The notes: generated by a model from the letters alone, not told the origin. Shown: positions 1-9,369, counted from the stretch's first letter. The stretch is DNA of 64,000 nucleotides from SHLQ01 sp964451305 (GCA_964451305.1 CAYVHV010000001.1:1-64000); one strand, 5' to 3'. Program-made: numbers and translations.

Positions 1-83
1 TCCATACGGAGGTATCGACACGAAGTGCGATGAGCTTTACTCAACAGACCGCTCCCTGCGGTTGCTGAGCTCGGTGACGAAAG

Positions 84-100
84 CTTGAGGAGATCTTGAG
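84..100 (+). promoter_or_regulatory. Two CTTGAG direct repeats, 11 bp apart
   Basis: CTTGAG occurs at 84-89 and again at 95-100, exactly one 11-bp register apart, 62 bases before the start at 162. The same phased motif precedes the genes at 2376 and 7349. Direct repeats at 11-bp spacing are the usual binding layout for OmpR/PhoB-type response regulators. The rest of 1-161 shows no gene I can support. Confidence 0.5.
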
Positions 101-161
101 TCGAGATTTCTGACATGACGGTCGAAGCGTTTTAGGTCCGACCAAACGAGGAGATCTTGTC

Positions 162-1685
162 ATGTCATCCAAACGACGCGGTGTTCGCCGCATCGCGACC
201 GCGTTCACGATCGCTGCCGCCTTGGCTGCGCCGCTGGCAGTCGCGGCCCCGGCGGCCGCACAAACGAACGAGGCACCGGTCTTTGATTGCGCGCCTGGCT
301 TCTACCAGGTGATCTCCGGCCAACTCGCCCGTCTCAATCCCGGCGGCGGGAACTACGAACAAATCGGGTCGCCATCGTCGAACTACAACGCCATCGGCTA
401 CCGAATTGCCGACGGGCTTCTCTACGGAATTCGTGGCAAAGAACTCTTGCAGATCGACGCAGCGGGCACGGTTTCGGTTGTCGCGACGCTCCCATTCGAC
501 GGACGCTCGTATACCGGCGACTTCGGCGATGACGGTCGGCTGCACGTCAGTCGAGGGGGAAGCGACTGGCATACGATCGACGTCGAGACCGGCGAGAGCA
601 CACCGATGCCAGGCCTCTCGGGGGACCATGGCGTTGCCGATATCACGAACGTGTACGGCGTGTTCTATGGCGTCAGCAGCTCGGGCGATCTGAAGCGTTT
701 CGATCCGGTGGCACAAACCGTCACAACGGTCGCAGCGGTCTCGGGACTACCCGAGACGCCAACGTCGTACGGCGCAGCGTGGTCGAGCGCCGGCGGAAAT
801 CTCTATGTCGGCCGCAACACCGGTGAGGTATTTCAGATCACGGGATACTCCGGGAGCTCGCCGGTAGCTACTCAGGTCGCAACCGCTCCGGCCACAAACT
901 CGAACGATGGAGCCTCGTGCTCTCTTGCTCCTGCACCTGTTGGCATCGTCGATGTTGACGGCCCAGTTCCCGAGACCGAGCCATCGACACCGGAAGCACA
1001 AGCTGCGGCCGAGGCACATGAGCAACGCGAATTGGAGACGTTCAGCTTCCCAAGCGCAGGCATTGCCGATGGGCCATCGTGTGCGACCGGGGTCGATGAG
1101 GACCGGATGTCGCGGGTCGCCGTCAACACTCAACAGGTGTCGACGCCGACGGTCATCTACACGAGCGGAAACTCACCCAGCCTTGGTGATTTCGATGTCC
1201 TGTCGGGATTGTGGTCGGCCGATGGAGCCGGGCTTGAGCAAGCGCACACGTGCGGATACGACTACACGGCGTTGCTTCGCTCGCAACCGCTCGACCATTT
1301 CGTATGGGAAGCAACCATCGATGGGGTAGGAAGTGTCAATCACGGCGGGCTGATCGTCAACCAGTCGAGCCCGCTCACGCGGAGCGGGGCCACGATCATC
1401 GATTTCGCCGATGAAGGCCGAGTCGTGCGTTGGGGCTTCTATGACGATCGCGGCTATTACCAGATGGTTGGATCCGCCCCGGTCGACAGCAGTCGAGTCG
1501 GCCGCCCGGTCACGCTCACCGTCGAAGTCCACGTCGCTGAAATTCAGGTGATGGTCGATGGCGTACTCGTCACCGAGTTCACCAGCGAGAATGGTGGCGG
1601 GCTCGTCGGTCTCGTGACGAGTCGAGCTGCAGCAACGTTCAGCGACCTTCAACTCACCGCACTCCCAGCTGTGGTGACGTCATGA
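162..1685 (+). CDS. Secreted beta-propeller-like protein with C-terminal jelly-roll-like domain
   Basis: A 507-residue exported protein of unknown function. Residues 1-34 form a Sec signal peptide: basic N-region, Ala/Leu core and an AxA cleavage site. Residues about 40-245 show repeated short blades with GxLYGI/GxLYVG-type turns, resembling the DUF6923 propeller fold. An acidic Pro/Glu-rich linker follows at about 255-285. Residues about 320-500 look like a concanavalin/LamG-type sandwich. The ATG at 162 has a GAGGAG ribosome site about 8 bases upstream. The stop overlaps the next ATG (ATGA), so the two genes are co-translated. The domain names come from sequence feel, not a profile search. 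Confidence 0.75.
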   Translation: MSSKRRGVRRIATAFTIAAALAAPLAVAAPAAAQTNEAPVFDCAPGFYQVISGQLARLNPGGGNYEQIGSPSSNYNAIGYRIADGLLYGIRGKELLQIDAAGTVSVVATLPFDGRSYTGDFGDDGRLHVSRGGSDWHTIDVETGESTPMPGLSGDHGVADITNVYGVFYGVSSSGDLKRFDPVAQTVTTVAAVSGLPETPTSYGAAWSSAGGNLYVGRNTGEVFQITGYSGSSPVATQVATAPATNSNDGASCSLAPAPVGIVDVDGPVPETEPSTPEAQAAAEAHEQRELETFSFPSAGIADGPSCATGVDEDRMSRVAVNTQQVSTPTVIYTSGNSPSLGDFDVLSGLWSADGAGLEQAHTCGYDYTALLRSQPLDHFVWEATIDGVGSVNHGGLIVNQSSPLTRSGATIIDFADEGRVVRWGFYDDRGYYQMVGSAPVDSSRVGRPVTLTVEVHVAEIQVMVDGVLVTEFTSENGGGLVGLVTSRAAATFSDLQLTALPAVVTS

Positions 1686-2275
1686 ACCGTGCGCTGTCCC
1701 TGGTCATCATGTTGTGTTGTGTGCTCAGTGCCTGCGGTGAGCTTCGCGGAGAACGAGTTGTGTCGGGTGCTGCCGCCGACAGTCCCACGCCTGTTGCGCT
1801 CGGCGGTGAGCGCGGCGTCAACGAAGTTCGCAGTGTCCATGGAAACCATGCGTTCTCCTTCTTCGCAACGGAGCTCTTCACGGGCCGTTCCGTGAGCGGG
1901 GCGGAGCTCGTTGCCGACGGTCCTGTGGTCATGTCGTTTCTCGTGCCGCAGTGCAGCGTGTGTATTGCTGCGGCGCCAGATCTCGCAGTAAGTGCGACCG
2001 AGAACCCAGATATCACCTACGTGTTTGTTCACTCGGGAGCGAGCGCTGAAGACTACCGGGCCTTCCTCGACGAAACCGGCCTTGGTCACGGTGGCGAGCA
2101 AAGCAACAACACGGTTCACATCGACGATTCTCCAGGTCTTCTGTGGGCCCGGTTCGGCGTCATCCAGCAACCAACGAACGTGCTCGTTTCTCACGATGGC
2201 GCGGTCACCCAAGCATTGGGAGCGCTGAGCAAGCCGCAACTCGACGAGGTTGCCGGCCGGCTGGTCTTGCGGTGA
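1682..2275 (+). CDS. Thioredoxin-fold lipoprotein
   Basis: A 197-residue lipoprotein. The signal peptide ends in the lipobox LSAC with the lipidated Cys at residue 18. The mature part has a TlpA/ResA-like thioredoxin fold: a strand leading to CSVC (Cys91 and Cys94), and a QQPTN segment that supplies the cis-proline expected opposite the active site. It is therefore probably an envelope-anchored thiol-disulfide oxidoreductase. Its coupling (ATGA overlap) to the secreted propeller protein suggests that protein or a neighbour is the substrate, but this is inference. A lineage-specific peroxiredoxin-like role is the alternative. Confidence 0.75.
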   Translation: MNRALSLVIMLCCVLSACGELRGERVVSGAAADSPTPVALGGERGVNEVRSVHGNHAFSFFATELFTGRSVSGAELVADGPVVMSFLVPQCSVCIAAAPDLAVSATENPDITYVFVHSGASAEDYRAFLDETGLGHGGEQSNNTVHIDDSPGLLWARFGVIQQPTNVLVSHDGAVTQALGALSKPQLDEVAGRLVLR

Positions 2276-2314
2276 GACCTCGTCAGCTGCGACGTCTGGG
2301 CTATCCCCGAGTGT

Positions 2315-2342
2315 CTTGAGCAAATCTTGAGGTTCGCTTGAG
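2315..2342 (+). promoter_or_regulatory. Three CTTGAG direct repeats, 11-bp period
   Basis: CTTGAG starts at 2315, 2326 and 2337, three perfect copies at an exact 11-bp period, ending 33 bases before the ATG at 2376. This is the cleanest example of the motif in the window. Three half-sites on one DNA face fit cooperative binding of a winged-helix response regulator. Confidence 0.6.
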
Positions 2343-2375
2343 TCAGGGGTGAGCCTCGCTGTCGACAGCTGATAC

Positions 2376-5300
2376 ATGGACACCCACTCACGACCGTTCA
2401 GCCCACCGATAGCGGTCTCGATCTGTCTCGGGCTGATCGTCCACGGGGCGCTACTCGTGTCGGGGAGCTTTCGAGGCACCTACGACGCCTATGTACACAT
2501 CTTCTTCGGTGACCACTACGCCCGAGACTGGTTCAGCACATGGGAGACCCGGTGGTACACGGGATTCACAACCGTGAGCTATCCGCCAGGAACCCATCAG
2601 ATGATCGCTCTGCTCTCGAAGGTGGTCGGGCTCGAAGCCGCGTTCGTCATCGTCCAGCTCACCGGCGTGCTCACACTCGTCATCGGCGTCTATCGGATGT
2701 CCGGGATTTGGGTTGGCCCACACGCCCGCAGGTGGGCTGCGCTGCTCACGGTGCTGTCGACGTCGGTCGCCGAAGCGATTCACGTGTTCGGCCAGCTGCC
2801 GACGATCATCGCTCTCGGCCTTCTGCTCAACGCAACTCCGTTTGTCGATCGCTGGTTGCGCACCGGAAATCGCGCCAGGCTCGCGATGGCGATCACCACC
2901 CTCGCAGCGACCACGGCTTGCCATCACGTCACGACGCTCTTTGGTTCCGTCTTCTTTCTCGGTCCGGTCATTGCCCGGGTGCTCGTCGACGCGTGGCGAT
3001 CGACCGAGACCGCCTCGCAGGTTGTTACGAGCATCGTCCGCTCGGCGGTGTTCGGCGGCCTCCTAATAGCGACGCTCGTAACCGTGGTTCTCCCGTATTG
3101 GTTGTGGAGCTCGAGCGACCCAATCTCGCAGGTGCCTATCCCGCACGACAGCCGCGCGGACTTCCTCGAGAACACCAACGCCGGCCTCGTGTTCTGGGCA
3201 ATCCCGTGGGGTGTGTTGCTCCTAATCTCGCTCAAGAGCCTCTTCGTTGCGCTTCGCGGACGGTGCTGGCCGCTCGGGCTTTCAATCGCCTTGCTCGCAC
3301 TTTTGGGTACGGGCGGCACGACGCCGATTCCTCGGCTCTTGTTGCGTGGAGCGTTCGATATTCTCACGCTCGATCGCTTTACCTTCTGGGCAACGATCGC
3401 CATCTTGCCGTTTGCTGGTGTCGTGGTCGAGCGTCTTGCGGCTCGCTCGGTTGAGAGTCGCAAGGCGCTGGCCGCAGGCGCCATGTTCGGGCTGGCAATG
3501 ATCGGCGCGTTCGTCTTCACCGTCAACCTCGGTCAGTTCCGACAGATCCAACCCGACCACGTCGATCCTGCGCCGATCGCCGACTTTCTCGCGAAGGACC
3601 AGCACGATCGCTGGCGCTACCTTCCGCTCGGCTTCGGCGACCAGATGGCCTGGCTGAGCGCCCACACGACCGCAACCACGGTCGATGGCAACTATCACTC
3701 GGCCCGTCGCCTCCCAGAACTGGTCAGCCGTCCAGTCGAGCGGCTCGAAGGCGCCAAGTTCCGTGGAATGCCCGGACTTGGGTCGCTCGATCAATTCGTG
3801 ACGACACCTGAGCGATACAACCTGAAGTTCGTGTTCTCGAACGACACGTTCTACGACCCGCTGCTGTTTGCAAACGGCTGGCATCGTGTCGAGACTCTCA
3901 TCAACGGTGTCGTGGTGTGGGAGCGAGCCGACATCACACCCCTGCCGGACACGCTTCCGATCAGCGAACTTCCCAGCTGGCAGCGACTCCTCTGGGGAAT
4001 TTTGCCGCTGACCGCCGTGACCGCAGCCGGCGTTGCAAACGTCCTCTCGATTTTCGGAGTGGGACGATCTGCCGTATCGAGGCGCACGATCGTCGAGGGA
4101 CCTGATGGGGGAGCGCTCCGCCGCTGCTTTGTCAGCCCGACATGGCTTCGAGTCGGTTGCGCTGTGGTGGTGCTCGTCGGCGTCGCCGGCGCACTCCAAG
4201 ACGACGCCGACGCCGGAGTCACCAACGTTGTGTACGACTACTACGACGACATCGACTTCGGTCGGCTCGACGATGCGTGGGAACGCCTCGACCCGTTCAC
4301 GGCGCCGAGCATCGATCAGTATCGACTCGAGCGGTCCGTTCGCGACGGCCTCGTGGACGGCTACGCCAAGCTCGACCGTCTCGAGGTCCTCGATGTGCAC
4401 ATCGACGGCGACTCTGGTGAGGTCGATATCGCTGCTCACTACGTGACCTCGCTGACGTCGTGGAGCGTCGAAGAGACCCACATCGTCGTTCGGAGAGATG
4501 GCCAGTGGTACATCGGTTGGGCCGCGACCGAGTCGGCCATCCCGGTTGAACAGTTCGCCCGCCAAACGGTTGTGGACTACGTGGATCATGGGCGTCGTCG
4601 AGTCACGACCGAGACGAGCGACTACGGGGACATCCTCGACCGCCCTCGGGTGTCCATTCTCGACAGTCGCCTGATCGAAGAGGATGGCCAGTGGTTCATC
4701 GTTGGTCAGCTCACGAATCTCGATATCGACCCCGCAGACGTCACCGTGACCGGTCAGCTCCTCGGCGTCGGTGGCACCGAGCTCGCCACCTATCACGCTG
4801 GAGAAGGGACGGTTCACAAGGTTCTGCCGGGTGAGACCGTCCCCTTCCGGGTTGCCTTCGAAGGTGTCGCAACCATCGACCAGGCAGCGCTTGATGAGGC
4901 GGAGCATTCGCTTGAAACCGCGGAGCGAGTCGGAGTGTTCGATCCGGATTCGGTCGTGCAGCTCGAACTCGACGAAGACGTGGTCAGCTATGAGGTGAGT
5001 GTTAAGGCGCTCGTCACCGGCCGCAATCTCGGTCGTCTGACCGTCAGCAACCTCGTCTCTCAGACGAACGAGACCGACGGTTCGGACGACTCGCTCTCGG
5101 TGACCGCCACGATCAGCAATCGAGGAACCGCTACGGCGACGATCCCCATGGTGGTCGTCAGCATGCTCGACCGGGACGGCCGGGTGCTCTGGGTTGAGTC
5201 GCACCCATTGTCGACAGCGGTGCGTTCACAACGATCTGCTGAAGTCACGCTTCAGCTGAAAGACCTTTCGAACCTCGAAGTGATCGAGGTGAGAGATGGC

Positions 5301-5450
5301 GGACTCGACGACGGCGGCACGATCAACGGGCGTACCGAAACCGACCAACGGGCGTTCGAGTCGGCAGTTTCGCTACCGGTGACGGGATCTTCGGACGTCG
5401 AATCGATCGGCATCACGGTCATCACTTTTGAACGGGAGCAACGCTCATGA
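2376..5450 (+). CDS. Large multi-pass membrane protein, GT-C/PTPS-related type, with extracytoplasmic C-terminal region
   Basis: A 1024-residue membrane protein. Residues 1-530 contain about ten hydrophobic helices. The first extracytoplasmic loop has acidic and aromatic residues (DAYVHIFFGDHY, YPPGTH), in the style of GT-C glycosyltransferases and the 6-pyruvoyl-tetrahydropterin-synthase-related membrane family. Further membrane segments lie near residues 540-560 and 590-605. Residues about 610-1020 are hydrophilic, acidic and probably extracytoplasmic, with an NTF2-like stretch and later beta-rich, FxxLxL-type domains. It starts a three-gene unit (2376-7281) and overlaps the next gene by four bases. 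A role in surface glycan assembly is inferred from fold and neighbours only. Confidence 0.7.
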   Translation: MDTHSRPFSPPIAVSICLGLIVHGALLVSGSFRGTYDAYVHIFFGDHYARDWFSTWETRWYTGFTTVSYPPGTHQMIALLSKVVGLEAAFVIVQLTGVLTLVIGVYRMSGIWVGPHARRWAALLTVLSTSVAEAIHVFGQLPTIIALGLLLNATPFVDRWLRTGNRARLAMAITTLAATTACHHVTTLFGSVFFLGPVIARVLVDAWRSTETASQVVTSIVRSAVFGGLLIATLVTVVLPYWLWSSSDPISQVPIPHDSRADFLENTNAGLVFWAIPWGVLLLISLKSLFVALRGRCWPLGLSIALLALLGTGGTTPIPRLLLRGAFDILTLDRFTFWATIAILPFAGVVVERLAARSVESRKALAAGAMFGLAMIGAFVFTVNLGQFRQIQPDHVDPAPIADFLAKDQHDRWRYLPLGFGDQMAWLSAHTTATTVDGNYHSARRLPELVSRPVERLEGAKFRGMPGLGSLDQFVTTPERYNLKFVFSNDTFYDPLLFANGWHRVETLINGVVVWERADITPLPDTLPISELPSWQRLLWGILPLTAVTAAGVANVLSIFGVGRSAVSRRTIVEGPDGGALRRCFVSPTWLRVGCAVVVLVGVAGALQDDADAGVTNVVYDYYDDIDFGRLDDAWERLDPFTAPSIDQYRLERSVRDGLVDGYAKLDRLEVLDVHIDGDSGEVDIAAHYVTSLTSWSVEETHIVVRRDGQWYIGWAATESAIPVEQFARQTVVDYVDHGRRRVTTETSDYGDILDRPRVSILDSRLIEEDGQWFIVGQLTNLDIDPADVTVTGQLLGVGGTELATYHAGEGTVHKVLPGETVPFRVAFEGVATIDQAALDEAEHSLETAERVGVFDPDSVVQLELDEDVVSYEVSVKALVTGRNLGRLTVSNLVSQTNETDGSDDSLSVTATISNRGTATATIPMVVVSMLDRDGRVLWVESHPLSTAVRSQRSAEVTLQLKDLSNLEVIEVRDGGLDDGGTINGRTETDQRAFESAVSLPVTGSSDVESIGITVITFEREQRS

Positions 5451-6685
5451 ACATCCTTCGTCGTATTCGAATACCAACGGTCCGCGTTGTGATCGTGCTC
5501 AGCGTTGCGCTGTGTCTCATTAGCGGGGCGATCTTCCTGCCCGCATCCGACGAGACGATCGCGCACCTTGCCGTCACCGACCTTGAACTGCCCGACGAGG
5601 TCGAGGCCGGGATGATCGTGTCGATCGCCATCACCAGCGAGCAACATTCAGGCCAGGCCGAAGTTCAGGTGTCCAACGCATTCGGACGCTTGGCGTTCGC
5701 GGTCGAGATGACATCGGGTTCGGGGCGCCTCGACCTGCCAGCGGCGGTGACGCAGCAGGCTGGTGAGCTCACGGTGACGTCAGGAGACGTTCGTGAAACA
5801 CTCACCGTGATCCCCGGAGACGTCGTAGAGGTGGTCGCTCCGTTGGTCGGCCCGCGAACGATTGTGGCCGACAGGATGGACACGAGCTTGGCCGTCGTTT
5901 TTCCGATCGATCAGTACGGCAACCAGGTTGCCGACGGCACCGAGGTGTCGGTCGAGTGGCAACGGACTGCAGAAATTGGCGAGCCCGCGAGTGCGACGAC
6001 GATAGATGTCGAGACGGCGAACGGCATGGCGCACGCACTGATCCAATCCGGCGAGGTCGCTGGCCCGACCATGGTGCGCACGATTGCGGAAACTCGCACC
6101 GGCCAGGAGATCAATGGCGTCGCGGTTCGGATCGATGAGGTACCCGGCACCGTCACTGAGATCGATTTGGACGCGTCCAGCGAGCACGGTCGCGCCGACG
6201 GGCGGTCGCTCATCGAGCTCGAAACCAGCGAGCTAGTGGATTTCTTTGGAAACGAGTTGGCCGACGGGACGCTTGCTCAGTTCGTATTCGATGGTCCGGC
6301 AGGTCAGGGAGTGATTCCAGGGACCGTGCAGAACGGTGTCGTCCGAATCGAGCTCGTCGCTCCCGATCACCCGGGGCTGTTGGTCGGGCATCTCGAGCTA
6401 CACGGCACGCGGAGCAACGATGTGCGGATTGAATTCGAATCAGCGATTGCGAGCGTCGATGCGGTGCTCGACACCGTCGGCACTGACATCATCGTGCGAG
6501 TAACTGCAGCGCTCGACCCGAACGGTGCGTTCATCGCCGACGGCACCGACGTGCAATGGGGGCAATACCGAACCCAACTCCGTCACGGGTCCGCCGCCAT
6601 CCAGATACCGGCGTCGCTTCTGCCCGACGATCTCCCGATGGTTCAGATTCTTGGGCTCGACGTCGAGCCGATGGGAGCGCAGTGA
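5447..6685 (+). CDS. Membrane-anchored protein with three Ig/invasin-like repeats
   Basis: A 412-residue protein with one N-terminal hydrophobic segment (about residues 9-30), acting as an uncleaved anchor or signal peptide. The rest is beta-rich and acidic. A motif of the form (F/Y)GNxxADGT occurs around residues 163, 265 and 360, as in Big_1/invasin-like Ig domains used in surface adhesins and cell-wall spacers. It overlaps the stop of the 1024-residue membrane protein (ATGA) and is followed by another membrane-anchored gene at a one-base overlap, so the three products are probably made in fixed ratio. Function unknown. Confidence 0.7.
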   Translation: MNILRRIRIPTVRVVIVLSVALCLISGAIFLPASDETIAHLAVTDLELPDEVEAGMIVSIAITSEQHSGQAEVQVSNAFGRLAFAVEMTSGSGRLDLPAAVTQQAGELTVTSGDVRETLTVIPGDVVEVVAPLVGPRTIVADRMDTSLAVVFPIDQYGNQVADGTEVSVEWQRTAEIGEPASATTIDVETANGMAHALIQSGEVAGPTMVRTIAETRTGQEINGVAVRIDEVPGTVTEIDLDASSEHGRADGRSLIELETSELVDFFGNELADGTLAQFVFDGPAGQGVIPGTVQNGVVRIELVAPDHPGLLVGHLELHGTRSNDVRIEFESAIASVDAVLDTVGTDIIVRVTAALDPNGAFIADGTDVQWGQYRTQLRHGSAAIQIPASLLPDDLPMVQILGLDVEPMGAQ

Positions 6686-7281
6686 TGAGCAGCGATCTTG
6701 AACAGTCATCATCGACGCTGTCGAGAACTCAAAAGAGCTGGCTCCTCGCGTTCGTCGTTCTCGTCGGCGCCGTCGCCTTGACATTGGGCGCATCCGTGAT
6801 CGTCGCCATGGGCCAAGGCGCAGACTTCGGAAGCGTTTTCAACGAGCCAGCTCGAACCGCCGATGGTGAGGTGGAAATTACGTGGTCGAATGGCGAACCG
6901 TTGCTTCGGTCGCTCGAACCGCAGACCGTCGAAGGGATCGAGTCCGCGTGGACGAGAGCGCAGTCCTCGATCGAGAACGCAGCGTTCACCGGCGACATGA
7001 CAGGCATCGACATCTGGTTCTCTGGCTCGGCTAAGGATCAGGTGTACGGCCTGGTTGCGACCGAATCGGTGACCACCAGTGTCGGGTGGGAGAGCGATGA
7101 GATCACCCCGGACTTCTACAGCATCGACGGTCAAGTATTGGTCACGACGATCGAGCGAACCGCAGTAACAGCGACTGATGAAGCAGGTGCGGTCGATGAG
7201 CTCCGGGCGGTTTTCATCTTGCGAGATGGCAATTGGCGTATCGAACACCTCGTCCGGGTCGGTACCGCTTCGTCGAGGTGA
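6685..7281 (+). CDS. Single-pass membrane protein, unknown
   Basis: A 198-residue protein. The start at 6685 is chosen because the ATG shares a base with the upstream stop; a longer reading from 6556 would run through the previous gene. One membrane helix lies at about residues 20-44 and the remainder is predicted outside. The C-terminal 150 residues resemble a small alpha+beta domain of the NTF2/SnoaL sort (VFILRDGNWRIEHL near the end), like the accessory domain of the upstream 1024-residue protein. It ends the 2376-7281 unit. Function unknown. Confidence 0.7.
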   Translation: MSSDLEQSSSTLSRTQKSWLLAFVVLVGAVALTLGASVIVAMGQGADFGSVFNEPARTADGEVEITWSNGEPLLRSLEPQTVEGIESAWTRAQSSIENAAFTGDMTGIDIWFSGSAKDQVYGLVATESVTTSVGWESDEITPDFYSIDGQVLVTTIERTAVTATDEAGAVDELRAVFILRDGNWRIEHLVRVGTASSR

Positions 7282-7287
7282 CCATTT

Positions 7288-7326
7288 CTTGATGTGATCT
7301 TGAGGATGCGCTTTGGTGGCCTTGAG
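7288..7326 (+). promoter_or_regulatory. CTTGA(G/T) repeats in 11-bp phase before the polysaccharide/NO operon
   Basis: CTTGAT at 7288 and CTTGAG at 7299 and 7321 lie in one 11-bp register; the intervening slot at 7310 holds a degenerate copy. The last repeat lies downstream of a possible TTG start at 7313, which argues that the coding region really begins at the ATG at 7349. Confidence 0.55.
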
Positions 7327-7348
7327 GTTCGTTTCCGAGAACTTGGGT

Positions 7349-9289
7349 ATGTCCTACGAGAACTTTCAATCCTGGAAAACCGAACCCGTTGAGGACGCTC
7401 CAGCCCTCAGCGTCGTCATCCCGACGTACAACGAGGCACAGCGAATCGTGCCCACGATCGCCGCCATCGCCGCCCACCTTTCATCGTCGCCACGACGTGT
7501 GGGAGAGAGCTTTGAGATCATCGTCTCTGACGATGGTTCGACCGACGGAACCGTGGCGCTCGTCCGACTACTCGGCCTACGCAACCTCCGGGTTCTCGTC
7601 CATGGCACGAACCGCGGCAAGGGCGCCGTCGTCACCGCTGGAGTCCTCGCCGCAACCGGCAGGCATGTGCTCGTGTCCGATGCCGATCTCTCGACACCGA
7701 TCAACCACATCGACGAGATGCTCGACCTGGCTCGCAAGGGCGAACCGGTCGTGATTGGCAGCCGTGGGATGAACGAGGCTACCGAGGCGAACAAGTCAGG
7801 CGTTCGACGAACGTGCAGCAGCACCTTGCGTTGGCTTGCGAAGAAGGTCCTTGGAAGCGAGATCTGCGACACCCAGTGCGGATTCAAACTGTTCGAACGC
7901 GAAGCCGCACATGAGATCTTCTCAGCGTTGCGGTCGGTCGACTTCAGTTTCGACATGGAGGTGCTGTGGCTCGCGAACTCGCTGGGACACCGAGTGACCG
8001 AACTACCCGTCACCTGGTTCGACGCGCCGGGTTCCACCGTCCGCCCGTTTCGCGCGGCGCTCTCGTTTCTCAAACAGCTCCTTCGGCTTCGGGTGATGTC
8101 TCCGCCCCCGCCGTCGCGCTCGGTGACGACGTCGACCTTCGGCGTCGTCACCGCGCTTCCTCCCTCGCCAACCACACTTAATGAGTACGGGTTTCATCTG
8201 ACGCGGCACCTCGCGAACACCGATGATGCAGCCGAGATCGTCGCATTCCACGAAGACACCGAGGCGGTTCTTCCCGATGGAGTACGGGGGGTTGGCTGCT
8301 GGACGTTCAACTCGCTGCGAACACCGTTTCGTTTGCTCGCAGCGGTGCGTCGTGAACAGCCCGACGCCGTCCTGTTCAACATCCACTTCACTGCCTTTGG
8401 GAACAACAAGATCGCTGCAGGCCTGGGGTTGTTGACCCCAGCGATGATGCGGCTCACAGGTGTCCCGACGGTGGTTCTGCTGCACAACTTGGTCGATACG
8501 GTCGATCTGCAAGCCGCCGGGTTTGGCTCGAATGCGGCTGTCGAACGAGTGCTTCGGACGATTGGCTCGACGCTGACAAAGCAGGTGCTGCGCGCTGATC
8601 GAGTCGTCACCACGATGCCGAATTATGTCGACATTCTCCGCGGTACCTACGGCGCAGAGAACGTCTACCTCACGCCCCACGGAAGCTTCGACGTGACGCC
8701 GTGGCGGGGGAGTGAACCCGGTGACGGCGGTCGCCGCATTCTCGCCTTCGGAAAATTTGGCACTTACAAGCGGCTCGAAGGGCTCGTAGATGCGTATCGA
8801 GACTTGGTTGCCGATCCGGCGTTCAGCGACGTCGAATTGATCGTCGGCGGAACCGACAGTCCGAACGCTGCAGGCTATTTGGCCGGCATCGAAGCAACGA
8901 CGCTCGACCTGCCAGGAGTGACGTTCCTCGGCTACGTCGAAGAAGATGATGTCGAGAGGCTCTTCGAGTCCGCCAGCGTCGTCGTCTTTCCCTACACCTC
9001 CACGACCGGGAGTTCAGGTCCGCTGCACCAAGCAGGCGCTTTTGGTCGGCCGGTGATCGTCCCCGAGGTTGGTGACTTCATCGGTCTGTTGCAGGACGAA
9101 GGATTCGTGGGCGTCGCGTTCGATCCGGAGTCGACGGCCTCGCTACACCGAGCCCTCATCGACGTGTTCGGAAACCGTGAACTTCGCAGCCACCATGCGG
9201 CCACCAACCACGCCGCAGCGAACAGCCTTCCGCTCGCCGATATTGCGTCGTGGCATCAGCACCACCTCGTCGAGGTCGCCGCCCGATGA
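7349..9289 (+). CDS. Two-domain glycosyltransferase: GT2 (dolichyl/undecaprenyl-phosphate type) fused to GT4
   Basis: A 646-residue cytoplasmic glycosyltransferase fusion. Residues about 20-255 are a GT2 domain: VVIPTYNEA, a DDGSTDGT nucleotide-sugar loop, DADLSTP carrying the metal-binding DxD, and CGFKLF, as in ALG5/DPM-like polyprenyl-phosphate sugar transferases. After a Pro-rich linker, residues about 275-640 form a GT4/GT-B domain with GKFGTYKRLEG, a GGTDS loop and a C-terminal donor-site region (STTGSSGP). It could load a lipid-linked sugar and then extend it. The ATG at 7349 is preferred over TTG 7313, which overlaps the CTTGAG array. It heads the operon that includes the flippase and NO sensor. 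Confidence 0.85.
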   Translation: MSYENFQSWKTEPVEDAPALSVVIPTYNEAQRIVPTIAAIAAHLSSSPRRVGESFEIIVSDDGSTDGTVALVRLLGLRNLRVLVHGTNRGKGAVVTAGVLAATGRHVLVSDADLSTPINHIDEMLDLARKGEPVVIGSRGMNEATEANKSGVRRTCSSTLRWLAKKVLGSEICDTQCGFKLFEREAAHEIFSALRSVDFSFDMEVLWLANSLGHRVTELPVTWFDAPGSTVRPFRAALSFLKQLLRLRVMSPPPPSRSVTTSTFGVVTALPPSPTTLNEYGFHLTRHLANTDDAAEIVAFHEDTEAVLPDGVRGVGCWTFNSLRTPFRLLAAVRREQPDAVLFNIHFTAFGNNKIAAGLGLLTPAMMRLTGVPTVVLLHNLVDTVDLQAAGFGSNAAVERVLRTIGSTLTKQVLRADRVVTTMPNYVDILRGTYGAENVYLTPHGSFDVTPWRGSEPGDGGRRILAFGKFGTYKRLEGLVDAYRDLVADPAFSDVELIVGGTDSPNAAGYLAGIEATTLDLPGVTFLGYVEEDDVERLFESASVVVFPYTSTTGSSGPLHQAGAFGRPVIVPEVGDFIGLLQDEGFVGVAFDPESTASLHRALIDVFGNRELRSHHAATNHAAANSLPLADIASWHQHHLVEVAAR

Positions 9290-9369
9290 CGCACGCTGCT
9301 GCATCCACAACCCGCACCTCGCCTTGCAACCACCCACACCATCACCCACAACCAATTGGAGAACCACCC

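Noticed and set aside
3282..5204. 640-codon open frame on the - strand
   Set aside because: It lies wholly opposite the 1024-residue membrane protein gene, has no recognisable domain, and is rich in residues expected from reading GC-rich codons backwards.
7313..7348. Earlier TTG/GTG starts for the glycosyltransferase
   Set aside because: They overlap the phased CTTGAG array and add 12 residues not needed by the GT2 fold; ATG 7349 is preferred.
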